Shown here one piece after another: positions 34,491 through 47,459 of a DNA stretch of 64,000 bases. Numbering within the stretch: the stretch's first letter is position 1; each line of letters begins with the position of its first letter. Origin of the DNA: Stratiolaelaps scimitus (lineage: Eukaryota; Arthropoda; Arachnida; Mesostigmata; Laelapidae). A model generated the notes under the pieces. That model had not been told where the DNA came from and ran no database searches. It saw nothing but the letters and a program-made list of their open reading frames with translations. Location: contig JABWDB010000005.1 in assembly GCA_019614645.1 (NCBI GenBank), positions 11,502,001 to 11,566,000 of the forward strand. The letters are read 5' to 3'. The position numbers and the translations under genes are program-made.

Positions 34491-37116
34491 AAATAATAAT
34501 AATAATAATAATAATACAAATAATAGCGAGATACCGCGCGAAAAAAATCCCCTTCTTGTCTGAGATCTTTAAAACGATGACGAAACGAACCAACTGCCTC
34601 CGTTGTGGCCGAACACCCACGGCATAATGATATATAAATAAAAGTAGAGATGATTTCGTATGAGCATTTATTGCTGTTGGGAGCATCATTCCACTGTTTT
34701 CATGAGGGGTAAAAACGAATGTGGAGGAGGTGTTAGCTTTCGCTGTCCCTCACGCCGCTCTGAGACAGAATTTCTGGAGTGTGGAGAGCAGCTCGACAAT
34801 TGAGCAGCAGCAGCAGCAAACACAAAACAGAAAGAACAACGGTAGCGCTTGGTAACAGTGGCGAGACATAAATATCACCGACTTCGACTCAAGCGGATGG
34901 ACTTTTGCAGCCTGATTCTCAGCCACTCTAGTTAAAAAATGGACGCCGATATGCGATTATATCATGAGATTGTAATGATGTTAAGAGTAAATGTTCTTCA
35001 CAAAAGAGCAAGATCCCATGAAAACTTAAAAATGTATGAACAGGGAACAGCTAGATCTTCTAGTTCACTATGAGAACTTCACGGAAAACGCTCGCTAGTT
35101 GAACACCTGGAAGCAATTTCTGCTCCAACTCTGAATCTGTTGGCTGTTTCTCGTAGGTTTTTTTCTGGGTAGATGGATTTTTACTCTGTGCTTATATATT
35201 CTGTTGTTGCTATTTAATATATTGTGGTTAACGTGTAAATGATCTCTGCCAGTATCTATCTCTCTTACGAACTTAATCTTCAATTGCGTACCATATGTTT
35301 AGATCGGTGGCTAAGGTTGTATGGTAAGGCCTGTGCCTGTTCCACGGAGAATCTCAGAGTCGGAGATCTGGGATAGCTCACATTTAGTGAGTACTAATCC
35401 ACACTAAATAATATAATCCGTGGCTTATCAAGATGCTCCAATGAATTAATACTAGGCTATGTGCGACTTGCACAGTCGATGTATTGGTGTTTGTGTAGCG
35501 GTCTCTTAAGCTGCGATCTGACTCATCTCGCTAAAAATATGTTTCACGGCTCCTGCTGTTGTTGCGGCTGTCGTAAATGATAAGATCGACGGTAGAATTT
35601 CCGGTCTCAGGACGCAAACGAACCGCACCATTTTGGTCTCAAAGAATCGTATCCCATCTGAACTCCGTAATAGAAGTATAGCGTCGGTTGTGAATATACT
35701 GTATCGTACTGAGAGCTACACAATCAGCACTAACGCTGTACGACGCTTCGCATATCCAACCGTCAAGGACCCTGTCTCTGATCCACCTCACTCGTCTACA
35801 GCAATAATATCGATTTCATTGGACATATTTTCTTCAGAACCACCAACGTGCGTACCTGAATGATTCCGCTTCAATTATTTTATCCTCATAAACTATGTAT
35901 TTTTAGAGTAAAAACGTACACACAAAAACGAGCAAACACACGGACGTGAATCTTCCATATTTCGTCTAGTTACACCCAGAATCACAATCTGCTTTTGTGT
36001 TCGTATCGCGGTTGACGTTGCAGGCCCGTTCTCGGAGGTTTCAGTCGCTCTGCTCCAGCTCACAAATCCTTCAGAGAAACGTGTCTGTTTCAAGGTGAAA
36101 ACCACTGCCCCAAAGCGATACTGTGTAAGGCCCAATTGCGGCGTCATCGAACCGAAGCAAACGGTGACGGTACAGGTGAGTCTGAACTGATTTGGTCGCG
36201 GGGGGGTTAATTTTTCGATTGCCCGGAAGGAAGAAGTGCGAGAAGAGCGTATTCATTTGTTGCCATTGTTTCAAATGCTCAAGGACGAACACACTCGTAA
36301 TAGAATGAACATGCTCGCACTTTCATTGATATTTAGAAATGCCCTAACGCGGGTCCGTACTTCGGCTATTATAGCTCTGTTCCGCCTGATTCGATGTTGG
36401 GCTGGAGAAAGTTGATCCCGAAAATTGTTTCTTAAAAATTATCAGTCATCATACGCATCATGATCATTATCATTGTGGTTCCTTGTCACTACGTAAACAA
36501 TTTAAGCTCATGCATCATGATGATGTACCTGATCATGATGCATTCATCTTAAATTGGATTTATTTCTCTTTCCGGGTGAATTTCTCCCTTCGTAGGTTAT
36601 GCTTCAACCATTCGAGTACGACCCAAATGAGCGTAACAAGCACAAGTTCATGGTGCAGTCGATGATTGCCCCCGATGGACCAATCAACCACGAAATCATC
36701 TGGAAGGTGAGTGACCCGCAACATCGTAAACCGAATAATCATCACCGAATTATGCTCAGATTTGCATGCTCCATAAAACGAAATACGGGTTCAGGTTTTT
36801 CGCTTAAAAAAAAAACAAACCGTTAACATTAAGCTTCTGTTTCATGGTCGACATTATCTTCATTCAAGATACTATATTTTAATTAATTAGTAAACGAGTA
36901 TAGTGGTGTTTCGCATTGTGCGATTCTGTCAATAGTTTGGAAATTCTAATACTTGTGTATGTGAATGGAAGAAATGTTTCCGTGCAGGAGGCCTTAAGTC
37001 CTGGCCGTGTACCTTGTCACACACAAAGCACATATTTTAGTAAAAACTTAGGTTTCTTACGTTTCTAAGTTCACCAACATGCCCTTGGCCGATTGTGGGC
37101 GGCTGCGAAGATGCCA

Positions 37117-37148
<32 letters not shown>

Positions 37149-40100
37149 AACAAATTTGTAAAACGTGTTTCGATTGCTTGGGGTTCACGAGAAGCAGTTT
37201 TCCTCGTCATAATAAGAAACTAATTAGAAACATACACAATGACCGGGCTTATCATTTCACCAACGCGATAGTCGTGTTTCGATGATATTCGTGCGGCCGC
37301 GCCATCATTAGTCAATTCTAGCATTCGTACATTGTCGCCACAAAAGCATCTTATTTGTTACAATATACAAACATTCCTAATTTTTCAAGCATTTTTCCAT
37401 AAATTAGACGAATCCTCCGGTGACCCTCTAATATATTCTTCTCCGTGTGTCGTCTTCCCCTCACTGTTCAATGGCATTCGCTGACGGCAGGACGCCCCCA
37501 AGGAGCAGCTGATGGACTCGAAGCTTCGGTGCGTGTTCGAGTTGCCCGGTCACGAGGATGATGGTATGGTGTCCAGCCAGGTGACGACTACGGTAGCATC
37601 GCACGACCCTTCGCAGGATGTCTTCTCGGCTTCCCTCCAGGTAGCAGTCGGTAGCATTTTGTGCCCAGCCGCCGCTGAACAACGTCAGCGGTCGTAGACC
37701 TCTCTTATACAGGCGCACACACACGCACACCCACGCCAGCTGTAGCACTGGAACCGTTGGAACTGTCAGATTTAGCATGCTGGAGCCGACGCGAACGGGT
37801 CACATTTAATATTGTGGGCGAAAACACATACAGCCAAAATTTTTGCTGAATCAAAAGCGGGACGTAGTGCTTCAGCTCATTTTTATACATTGACGTTACG
37901 TTAGTTACGTGAACGGGGTTGAAGAGTTTTTGTACGGTTGTTGAGAATCGCTCGGCAGCGAAGAAGAGCCAATTAAGAGCTTCTTCTAAGTTCTTGTATC
38001 GAAGGACTATTTATTGTTGTACGGTGCTCAACCCTCGTTCGTCGATTCAACTAAGATATTTTGCGTGTTAATCTCTAGTGAGTGCGAGGTTCTCCCGTTG
38101 GACCACTGTCCGCCTTTATGCCACTGTGTGCCATATCGTTTGCCTTCCCTTTCTCGAATCTCTCTATAACGACTGTCTTTCTCAGTTTGATCGAATGTTT
38201 CTTCGTATCGCTTTTGACGACAAACCGAAGACTAGCGCTGCGCAGGAAAAAATTCGTTTGCTCTAAAAGAAAAAACGACAATTATAAACAAGTAACAGAA
38301 GAATACGTAAAAAAGACGAGGTTTCAACGTTTCTCTATCAATCTACCTCGTAGTCATTGTACCCTTCGCACCGTGTGAACATTTAACACGCCCTGAATTT
38401 GCCACCCTAACAAAGAGACACCTGATCTGTGCCGTATGCTCAGCACCAATGCAATAAGACATTGCGATGAAACTTCAATAATCGCCGCCACCGAGCTGAT
38501 TAATGTCTAATCCAACGAACCCATTTTACCCTGCGCAGTGCTACCCACTTTACATGATATTTGCATGCTAAAGTGGGTCTCTGCTATCATACGATTAGTT
38601 AGTTGCACCTATTCCACATCGTCCGTCCTTTAGCCTACGATTATCATCCTGCATAATCACATTAGTCACTACTAACCAAATTGATGACAATGTTCTTCTC
38701 TCTTGCTGTCGTGTTGTTGTCTTATTTGTTTCTTTTTTTTTTGTTGCCCAAACCCACCTGCTCCAATCCTCCAATCCTACTGTGCCGTTTCTGTCACCGC
38801 CATCATCACCACCTCGGACCACTGGCGCTACCGGCCCTAATCACATTGATCTCTATATGGCACATGCCAATATCTTGATTATCCTGTCCGCATCAACGGC
38901 CTGTCATACCATCCCACCAACAACGCTTCGCGTGTGCGCCCCCTGAAACGCTAATCGTTCGCTCGCTCGTTCGACCGCCTACCGTCGTGTGTCTCTTATG
39001 GCCGTGCTGTAATTTCTGATCGCGCGCCGTTGGCGCGATTCGTCCGCCGACTCTCTACCGTCTTATTCCGCCCTCAACTCACTGTAGAATCAGGAGTCCA
39101 CCACCGAACCCTCGGCTCAACGGTTTACAACGGTAACTGGTCTTCGTTCTAGTTCGCCCAAGAGCCCACTCTACCGAAAGTCACACTCGTACAAGCAAGA
39201 CGTTTCAACACCGTTTCTCCTAAACGTACCCTATGTTGCCGGCCAGATCCGGGTTTGCTCGCTACCAAGTGACATTATGCACGGCGAACTCTCGGGACAA
39301 GTTAGCCAATCGGTTCAAGCGCACTACGCGGCCACCGCATCGCCATGGTCTAGAAGTGAATTGGGGGCCAGGTCGCCCGTTGAGGTTGTTCAATATTGGG
39401 CCACAATTCGTCGATAACTTTCGCTTCAGTATCGTTCTCTCAATATCATAAAACCTATTGTGAATATAAAATGAGCTGTGTATATGTATACTTTGTATAT
39501 CACTATACAACTGTACGTACACACACTCGTATTACACGCATCTCATTAATTCACGCTCAAAAGTAGACGTGTCTAGGGCGTGCGTGGCCAGCGATAAGAA
39601 ATACTCTGGAGAAGAGTCTACGAAATCGTTAAAACCGTAACCAAACACAATGAGCTGATTACGCACGAACAATGAATGGCTACCTTTGAGGTTTTTGGGT
39701 GATCGAAATATAAGTGTGTTGACTCTCCTATATCATTTCGCTGTTTTCCTAACAACAACTGACGAAGAACACGTTTTTTTCTAAGCGACACTTTAATTAG
39801 CCCCGATCCTAATGATCTCCTGTCTCCCATTTATGATATAACAGGCTCCATTGCAATATTCAGCCATGTGTTCGAGCGCTCATGATATACCAGGCTACAC
39901 ATACCTCCCGTTATATCTACGTCCCTTATAGATTTAGAGGTTCACCCATATTCTAAATTCCTAGTTAAGTGTGCAATGCATACGGAGGAAAAATATCGAG
40001 AGCATTGGAAGGCTTATCAACAAGTTTCAATTTTATGACTTAGTCGATCTTGCCAGAGAGAGTACATACTTGCACCCAAATAGCAATCGTCGCCTTTTGA

Positions 40101-40706
40101 TTCTATTTCTGAGCAGTTTGAGACCGGCAGCGTTCCGACAGCAGCAGCAGCCACAGATGTCGTTCGGGACGAGGTGAAACGCCTGCGGGAAGAGAATATG
40201 CAACTCCGCAAGGAGAACGCCTCCCTCAAGGTGGGTGGAACGGTCGTCGTGAGCTGAGGCTGATTATTCATTTGTGTGACGTTTGATATCATCATCATAT
40301 TGTACCAGAATATGACGCGGGTGATGTTCTCTTCAATAGTTATGACAAATGTTTCTTTCATTGGCTATAGTGTATCTATCGATCTTGTCCGACTGAGCAT
40401 TAGTCTGCCACATGTGTGAAGTTCAATTGGGTTCTGTGCGTGTTGCAGGCATACAGTTGCTTTGTGTTAACAAAAAAATCCAACAACGATTTTTCTTTTC
40501 CATTCTAGGAGGAAGGTCTGCGCCAACGTGTGAAGACCTCCAGCTCGCACTCGAGTGAAGGCTCCGCTTTGAGGGGTGCCCATGGCGTTAGCGCATCACA
40601 GAGCACCTCATCTGGCACCCTGTCGCAACTGTCGCACAACACGCTACTTGTCTATGCCGTTATGCTCATCGTTTGCGGGTTCATCCTCGGAAAGTTTATA
40701 TTCTGA
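28100..40706 (+). CDS. VAMP-associated protein (VAP-33/VAPB family)
   Basis: Tail-anchored ER protein. The family binds FFAT-motif partners through its MSP domain and tethers the ER to other membranes for lipid transfer and trafficking. Exons 28100-28157, 36024-36175, 36596-36706, 37491-37640, 40117-40230 and 40509-40706 join in phase to give 260 aa. A possible 45-nt exon at 39088-39132 would give 275. MSP domain about residues 8-125: [56 protein letters not shown] and [12 protein letters not shown] all match the family. A linker of about 50 residues follows, then a coiled coil ([20 protein letters not shown]) and a C-terminal anchor ([20 protein letters not shown]) ending two residues before the stop. 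Intron 1 is 7.9 kb, long for the locus. The second in-frame ATG (codon 4) is an alternative start. Confidence 0.96.
30744..30786 (+). mobile_element. SINE tail fragment in VAP intron 1
   Basis: ACTTAAGCATTGTTAAAATTGCAG and CGGAAATAAACC match the tail of the SINE at 47641-47780. No tRNA-like head precedes it. Confidence 0.6.
31497..31527. repeat. (TA)n microsatellite
   Basis: About 31 bp of TA dinucleotides. Confidence 0.9.
32267..32331. repeat. 29 bp near-perfect inverted repeat with 6-base loop
   Basis: The left arm 32267-32295 and the reverse complement of 32302-32331 differ by a single one-base insertion; the loop is CGACCA. A 17 bp direct copy of the stem end (TATTGACTTTACTGCGA) also lies at 32252-32268. 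The arrangement suggests a hairpin formed by inverted duplication or a MITE end. Confidence 0.88.
34425..34526. repeat. (AAT)n microsatellite
   Basis: About 100 bp of AAT units with a few TAATTA and ACAA interruptions. Confidence 0.92.
36024..36175 (+). CDS. VAP coding exon 2
   Basis: Acceptor GTTGCAG|GCCCG and donor GTACAG|GTGAGT. Encodes the MSP core with [16 protein letters not shown]. Phase 1 to 0. Confidence 0.96.
36596..36706 (+). CDS. VAP coding exon 3
   Basis: Acceptor TTCGTAG|GTTATG and donor TGGAAG|GTGAGT. Encodes [20 protein letters not shown]. Phase 0 to 0. Confidence 0.96.
37117..37142. repeat. (TA)n microsatellite
   Basis: 26 bp of TA repeats in VAP intron 3. Confidence 0.88.
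37491..37640 (+). CDS. VAP coding exon 4
   Basis: Acceptor GACGGCAG|GACGCC and donor CTCCAG|GTAGCA. Encodes the end of the MSP domain ([13 protein letters not shown]) and the linker. An internal in-frame donor, GCCAG|GTGACG at 37580, would remove the last 20 codons. Confidence 0.9.
39088..39132 (+). CDS. Possible VAP 45-nt cassette exon
   Basis: CACTGTAG|AATCAG opens a 45-nt frame, [15 protein letters not shown], closed by ACAACG|GTAACT. It starts and ends in phase 0, so it could be included or skipped without changing the rest. Its polar composition suits the linker. Only splice signals support it. Confidence 0.4.
40117..40230 (+). CDS. VAP coding exon (coiled coil)
   Basis: Acceptor CTGAGCAG|TTTGAG and donor CTCAAG|GTGGGT. 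Encodes [20 protein letters not shown], a leucine-heptad coiled coil. An acceptor three bases earlier would add one glutamine. Confidence 0.9.
40509..40706 (+). CDS. VAP last coding exon (tail anchor)
   Basis: Acceptor CATTCTAG|GAGGAA. A Ser-rich spacer is followed by the hydrophobic tail anchor [16 protein letters not shown] and a TGA stop at 40704-40706. Confidence 0.95.
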   Translation, partial: EEGLRQRVKTSSSHSSEGSALRGAHGVSASQSTSSGTLSQLSHNTLLVYAVMLIVCGFILGKFIF

Positions 40707-41606
40707 ACTGCAGAAACATCAGCCAGCTACAAACAGCAGCAACAACCACAGCAACAACAGGAGGGGCCACAGTTGTACAAGCAAATATGATAACCGTAAC
40801 AACAGCAACAAGCAGATTGGATACCGCGCCCGATCTGTCTTGTAGCGCGGCTGTATATCGATCGCCCCACTCGACAACAACAACAACAACAGCTACAACT
40901 TTTGCAGCGACAACAATAAGTTACAATCTATAATCCGTTGCAGTACATACAGCCATAGCATTCATCTAAACGAATAATCACAGAAAATAGGAGACGGCGA
41001 AGGTTGGAAGTATTTGGGGCCGCACCACACTGAGGTCCACACAGTTCCCGTCATTTGCTCTGTATCGAATAGGCCGGTGTCGCTGCGCAGCTGAGCAATG
41101 CTACTGCGGACACGGGATGACATTGGGCAAATCGAGTATCTCTCTTACACTAAGTCGTGCGACGGGCGAGACCGGTGAAGCAGTAAGATGCTGTATAAGG
41201 AGGTAGCAACAAGAGCCAGTGAGGGAAGACGCGGAAGATCCCTTGGATAGGACATAAAAACAATGTGTTTCTGTGTGACAAGCAGCTGCTGCGTATGGCA
41301 AACCGACAAGGTTGGCTCTGGTACTGGTGCTCCGATAACGCGCCGAAAAGTATCGCCACAGGATTGATGGGGTTGATGATGTTGTTCGATGGCCCGATCT
41401 TGCACACGTGCGGGGGTCGAACAATTTGTAGATGCATCGACGGAAGACATGAGACGAATTTGTTGACTCGGCAATGAGCTGGATCGACGATTGATGTCTG
41501 CCGTTCGATGGTGGTACGGCGTGGACGTTTCTTGAGAGAAAGACACAAGTTATAGTATCGTATAGCAGTAATACTAACAGCAGAAACATACAAATATACA
41601 TACACC

Positions 41607-41632
41607 CACACACACACACACACACACACACA
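41607..41632. repeat. (CA)n microsatellite
   Basis: 26 bp of CA dinucleotides. Confidence 0.9.
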
Positions 41633-41665
41633 TCTGCGTGACTGATTTACGTATGCACAGCAACA

Positions 41666-41671
41666 AATAAA
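41666..41671 (+). promoter_or_regulatory. Candidate polyadenylation signal for VAP
   Basis: AATAAA about 960 bp after the VAP stop codon, the first canonical hexamer I see on the plus strand. Position only; no transcript evidence. Confidence 0.4.
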
Positions 41672-41740
41672 AATGACGAAATCACTTCAGTGCCGGAGCC
41701 CCTGTGTTCCGCAAGCTTCCTCAGGATTCACAGTGCACCG

Positions 41741-41835
41741 GGAATGGTTAGAACGTATTGCCTATGGGAATACGTAGACGAGGGTATGAGGAATGGTTAG
41801 AACGTATTGCCTATGGGAATACGTAGACGAGGGTA
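41741..41835 (+). repeat. Exact 46 bp tandem duplication (49 bp period)
   Basis: The block at 41741-41786 beginning GGAATGGTTAGAACGTATTG recurs without mismatch at 41790-41835, with a 3-base spacer. Perfect identity implies a recent duplication. Confidence 0.95.
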
Positions 41836-44362
41836 AATGCTTACAGCATTCAATAACGAGTAGAGAGGAACAAGAGGGAAGATTTCAGATTCCAACTCAA
41901 TTTCAGACAAACAATTCCAGAACGCAGGGTCGCCCTCGCAATTTAATACGATATATCCTATTCAATAAGGGATTCTGTAATACGATAATAGTTGTACACA
42001 TTATTGAACTAATATGGTTACCGAAAACAACAGCAGCAATAGCCAAACGAGACAAATGGTTAGAGCGGCCGGCTTAGTGATATTAGAGTATCATAAATAT
42101 ATGAAAGCCAAAAAATATAAAGACACTATCAGATGTCGTTGTACGAACAGCATATAGTGTTGCTTTTAATGTGCGATTTATAATAGAATAATTAGACGGC
42201 AAAACTTGACAAAAGCGTTTACCATTACGGATGAAGCAATGTGGCAAAATTATCTGAAACGCTCGGGCGAAGTGTCAATGACTGGTTATAACTGGCCGTC
42301 AACGTCTCCGAAAGTTACAATATACAGAAATATATGAATATATAAATGAGGAAATGAGGACAATAATAATAATAAATATATACAGTACACTGCTACTTGG
42401 GTAAGGTGTGATTTTCACGAAAATTCTTTCGACACATCACAGAGAAACAAATACACTCTAGCTCATTACAAAACAGGTAGCCAGTTGATGGCAGATATCA
42501 AGGGGGTTAATTTTCGCGGAGAGATTCACCGGTGAGAGAAATTACGCATCGGAACACAGCCAGATACTAATGAGCACGCTAATAATGACACTGAACATTT
42601 AGATCATTGGCACTTGCAGAGTATTTGGAAATATATATATATATACATATATATATTAGGTAATTGAGAGAGCGGGAGTGAGAGAGAGAGAGGGCACAAC
42701 TGTCAGCAGAGGAAAAACAAGATGAGTCAGATAGCGACAGCGTGGCGTGTGCCGTTGAAAAGAGCGATGCACTCACACATAAAATGAGCACAAAAGCTTA
42801 AGAAAAACACCGGAGTACGGCTCCGATAATAGGGCCCTGTATTTGACCATAGGCCCAAATCTAATATGATGATAATATGGGGAGCCGTTGGTTTGGGAGG
42901 TTGATCGTCGACAACTCAAGTACCCCAGCACCCTCAGGGCGGTCGGGCGGGTGCAGGAATAAGCTAGGAGTGGCTAGGAGCAACGATGCGCTTGACCGAA
43001 GCTGTCGCGTCGGGATCGTGAGACCGACCATGGAGGTGAGAGAAATTTCGGCGTCGGTAATCGTTCACGTTCCGTACGCGACTGGCCCCATTGGCCAGGA
43101 GGAAACCGGCAGCGGTCAGATTTATATAATGAGATAACGTTATAGCGTTATAGCTGACAGAAGCTGGAGATATAGATATCGCGCAGACGGTGGTTGCAGT
43201 GGCCTGGTAATGGTTATTATTCGACATAAGCGTATTGAGGATTGTACAAGTACGGGGCAAGTAGACGGACGCTGTTGCTCGTGATAGTAAATAACGTTGA
43301 ATGATGACGACATTGGATGAATAATAATTCTATGAATAATAATAATAATAATCTACGTCGGGTACGACTGTTGTATGAGTTTGTCTATCTGTACGTGTGC
43401 AGTAACAAAATTAACGCTAGTAGCAACGGCAACTGCAAAACGAGAACAGTGGATGGTTTCTTGTCCAGCGGCGCCTTGCGATTTCAATTTGTGCAAATCG
43501 GGAAGCTCGAAACGATGTCTGCTGCTGCTGCTGCTATTGTACCACAGCTATTGCGGGACTAGGTCATGGGTCACGCGAGATGAATGAAGGCGTGGACGAA
43601 GTGAAGTGAGATGATAGAGGGGCGTTATGAGCTTTGTTTGTTTTTCATAGGTCGTAAAGGTCGAAACCTAGCAACGAGAAGAGCTCTATAGCTGAGGAGC
43701 AAGGAGAGCCCATTCAGAGTAGCGATTGGAATCACTGCTTGGAATCAATAGTGACGCATGTCGTCGAGCATTATCAGCGGACTCATCTCTCAAAAGGAAT
43801 AATCTCAAATTCGTGTCAGAGTTAACGAACGCAGAGTTAACGAAAATGAATTACTATGATTGTTATTATGATTATTATTACTATTATCAATTAATTCATG
43901 AATCGGGCCGCCTATCCCCACAACATGGCGTACACCATGTGGTGAATACCAATCGAATTTGGATTCGTTTCGAGTACGAGTGACGTTCGAAAATAGATAA
44001 TTATCAACGTCCAATCAATTAGCACTCTCTCATGACACCCAATTTCCCGTTCGCCTCAGTTGCTCCTGAAGACGGCTACCGCCAGTTCGAACCCTCTTGG
44101 TTAAGTTAGTTAGCGAGTCCATATTGCAAATTCGACAGGAGCAACGCACGCGTCTGCTGTTTGATATCCCAGCAATGCGGGGGATCCGCGAGCGGATAGC
44201 TGGAACAGTCGCAAGGGAAGCAAAGACCGATCCCCCCATCCATCCATCCGTGCATTCGTACACGCACCACATTGGCTTGCCGATAGAGATAGATATATAT
44301 ATATACACATACACAACAAAAAAAAACGAAGCTTGAGAGCAATGAGAAACAGAGAACTCATT

Positions 44363-44468
<106 letters not shown>

Positions 44469-46087
44469 TGCCTAATCACGGAGATGACAGACTGAGCAGG
44501 CTGTCACAAACGCGCAAACTCGGTCGTGCGGCTCTGCGAACATGGCTGGCCAATTGAATCGAGACACCTGCATAGAGATCGTGATGGTTATGAACCTGGT
44601 CGACGAATGACGACGACAACGATGATGGCTATAAACCGCATCTGCTGGTCAGGATAGAATATAATGACGGTGATGAATGCGAAACACGTGAATGGATTAA
44701 TGGACAGATGGAGCGTACTCAACCCGTGACGATTGTTAACTGTCGCGGTGAAGAGATGGCGAATATCCTCGTGTCAATGTCGGAGTCCGGTCAAAAAACG
44801 GGGGTGAATATTATGGGAGGAGCGAGTGAGGATCATGATACACACAAATACTAATAACAAACACTTCTATTGTACCGATTATATGGAGAGAATCAAAGAT
44901 ACCGAAAATCACTGACCGCGCCACTCTGTTCGAGTTTGAAGAGAGAAAGTGGGGGAGAGAGAGAGAGAGAGAGAGAGGGAAGGCCGCTCGAAAACTTGAG
45001 AACGCAGCTCTGACAAGAAGGCAACGAGAGAGAGAGAGAGATTGACGGTAGATATGGACGAGCGTAATATAGAAGGACAGATGAGTTTCTGCAGCAGAGG
45101 GTGAAGAAGATGAAGAAGAAGACGATGATGATGATGTTATTGCGTAAGTAAGTCACTTGGGTTTTAATAAACATACAACAAGTTATAAGCCAAATAGAGA
45201 ATGGTGTGTTTATTTGTTTCGGAGTGCTAGCTGATTTTATAATCTGGAATTCTGTTTGACCCTTAAATTGAACGCGATGTGAACTCGCTGTTAACAAAGA
45301 CAAGAGTGTAGATAAGCTCGATGCTCGCAGACGAACATTGTGTATAGTTTAAACGAAACGGTTCGCCTGAAAATCTGTTCCATAGGTTCTGAGCTCAATC
45401 AAGCGTTTACCAAGCCTGCTTTTCGTACTGATAAATCTGCTAGGATGGAGAATTTCACGTACCAGATTTTCTTCAATGATAGCGCACTGCGATTCGATAT
45501 GGTTGTACCTATAAGTATACTATGTTACCATCACTTTCTCATCTAAGCAGGAATAACGCTTAGATGTTAAAACGCATTGTTAAAACGAGTCGAACGCTTA
45601 GGGGGAGATCATACTTAACAAAAAAGTGTCATTTTTTGCCGTACGTGCCGTAATCGCTGCTGGGAAGCCGAACATTCAAAGGAGAGGAAATGCGGAGAAA
45701 ACGACACAAACGCATATAAGAACTCGGTGTGCTTTGTTTTGTTGTTGTTGGCCTCGAGGCGTCAACTTGAAGGGGATATTTATGCAAGTCTTTAATCTAG
45801 TATAATGATTGATTTCGGGACAGTTTATTGATAACGCGTCACTATAGCATATGCACATCCAGTACATGTTTAAGCAACTGGATAACTGACAATGTAAATA
45901 AAATCTTCTAGATACAGACCCGCCACTGAGATACAACGCAGCTTCGATCTTTGTCTTGCAGTATATTATTGGAATGGGCAGGAAATTGAGCTGTGCCCTA
46001 AATCAGTAGACCTCTATTACGTCTGCGCCAAGTGATAGCCATCAAGTGATAGACCGTTGCGTAACTCACGCAATGCGAACATTATTA

Positions 46088-46113
46088 TCTCTCTCTCTCT
46101 CTCTCTCTCTCTG
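46088..46113. repeat. (CT)n microsatellite
   Basis: About 26 bp of CT dinucleotides, 0.4 kb upstream of the next gene's start codon. Confidence 0.9.
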
Positions 46114-46498
46114 TTCGATTCGTTCGTGTGCAGACAGCACGTTCAATGTTCACGCCAGACAGCCATTGCTCGCTCTATAACGTGCGCAATGTGTCTGCGA
46201 TGCGAATGATTACATCTCGAGATCTCTGCTAAAGGGAATCTTCCGCGTAGCAGACAGGGCGGCACTGTTGTAGTTACAGCAGTAGTGACGGATCCCTGCC
46301 CCGTACCGCTCCTGCGCTGGGGTCTGACGGCTTACGGTTGCCGGCGCGGGTCGTAGTAGCCAGTTGACTATTACTCACTACTCATTCGAGCCGTTCGAGA
46401 CAGAGCTCGCAATCTCGTCGTCGGCGCCGTCATTGCTAATTAATTCTTCACCATATCACCGTCATCATCATAGTCGCTCATCACTGTGCCATCGGACG

Positions 46499-47459
46499 AT
46501 GGCTCGCAAGAAACGAACTAGCAAACTGCCCCAGAGTGTGATCAACAGTTCTCCATACTTTCTGCCGGCGCAGCTATCTTGCAAATCGCCAGATCAGCTG
46601 ATGCAGTTTATTCAGATTCAGCATTATCGGCAGTCGTCATCGTCGTCGTCGTCGGCAGAAGCAGCAGCGGCATTATTATCGACTCCTGCGTCCCACTATA
46701 CGTCGCACAGTTATCGAAATCGAGGACACCCATCGAGCCAGTATCGTGACGTGCTCATAGCCGGTGAAGGAGGATACCCCGGAGGCTACCAGAAACGCAA
46801 CGTCTACCACTCTGGCTTGAGTTCACGGACGAATAATCACGATGTGAGTGTATATCTTTCTGCCATCGTCGATAACGCTGACCAGCAATTGGGTTGGCAA
46901 GCGCTCCCTGCTGGGAATAATGGCTTGGTGCCTAACTGTGTTCCACCATCCGTGACTGACCCATGCCAAATGGCCTTGTCGTTGCCAGGCAATAACAAGA
47001 TGGAGTTGGCCCCAGCTGGTGCTCCCACAGCGGGGCTGGGCATGCCACCGTACACCTTGCCAGCCATGCAGCCAGTGTCTTCGGCCGCGGCGGGCGGTGG
47101 TCTCGTATCGTTGCCACCGCCGGGCGTGACAGCGTTACCTTCATCACCGGCTCCGTTAATGCCGTCGCCCGGAGTGCTCACGACACTACCCTTAGCTTCG
47201 ACGATGGCGCCATCTCATGTATCGGCTGTGAGCGCACCTCACGCACCCGCAGCAGCATCGCCGCCGCCGCCACCGCAACCAACTGTGCTTCATCCGTCGA
47301 TTGCGCCGATGGTCAACTCTTCGCCTTGGACATGCGACGAAGGACACGAGCTGTGCCCGCAATTCGGACTGCATCAGTGTTCTTGTAGCTCGGTGGCGTT
47401 GGCTCGTGAGGCCGTTCATGACACACCTCGACCAGTGCCTCAGCCGTGTTTCGGGTCGG
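46499..47459 (+). CDS. Unknown gene, exon 1
   Basis: 320 codons from ATG, ending GGGTCGG|GTGAAG (phase 1). A competing donor 11 bases on, GAAATC|GTAAGT at 47470, is closer to consensus and ends in phase 0. The low-complexity middle has S7, A and P runs; the Cys residues cluster in the last 50 residues. Confidence 0.7.

Larger units (their letters stand above)
28158..36023 (+). other. VAP intron 1
   Basis: 7.9 kb intron holding a SINE tail, a long hairpin, (TA)n and (AAT)n arrays. A 134-codon frame at 28703-29104 has an ATG but no recognisable domain or splice fit. I see no nested gene. Confidence 0.7.
40707..41671 (+). other. Presumed VAP 3' UTR
   Basis: Rich in CAA/CAG triplets (40730-40900), then a (CA)n run. 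The first canonical AATAAA downstream is at 41666-41671, so this stretch is the likely 3' UTR. Long frames on the minus strand here are shadows of the repeats. Confidence 0.5.

Noticed and set aside
35305..35420. tRNA-like A box (GGTGGCTAAGGTTG) with a weak downstream arm
   Set aside because: The B box is too degenerate and the tail does not match the SINE family; cannot be separated from chance.
38543..38578. 10 bp inverted repeat (ACCCACTTTA / TAAAGTGGGT) with 16-base loop
   Set aside because: Short and isolated within a VAP intron; no supporting context.
41101..41631. Three overlapping minus-strand open frames of 133-176 codons
   Set aside because: They begin in the (CA)n run (Cys-Val repeats), overlap one another in different frames, and lie in the presumed VAP 3' UTR; no motif or splice fit.
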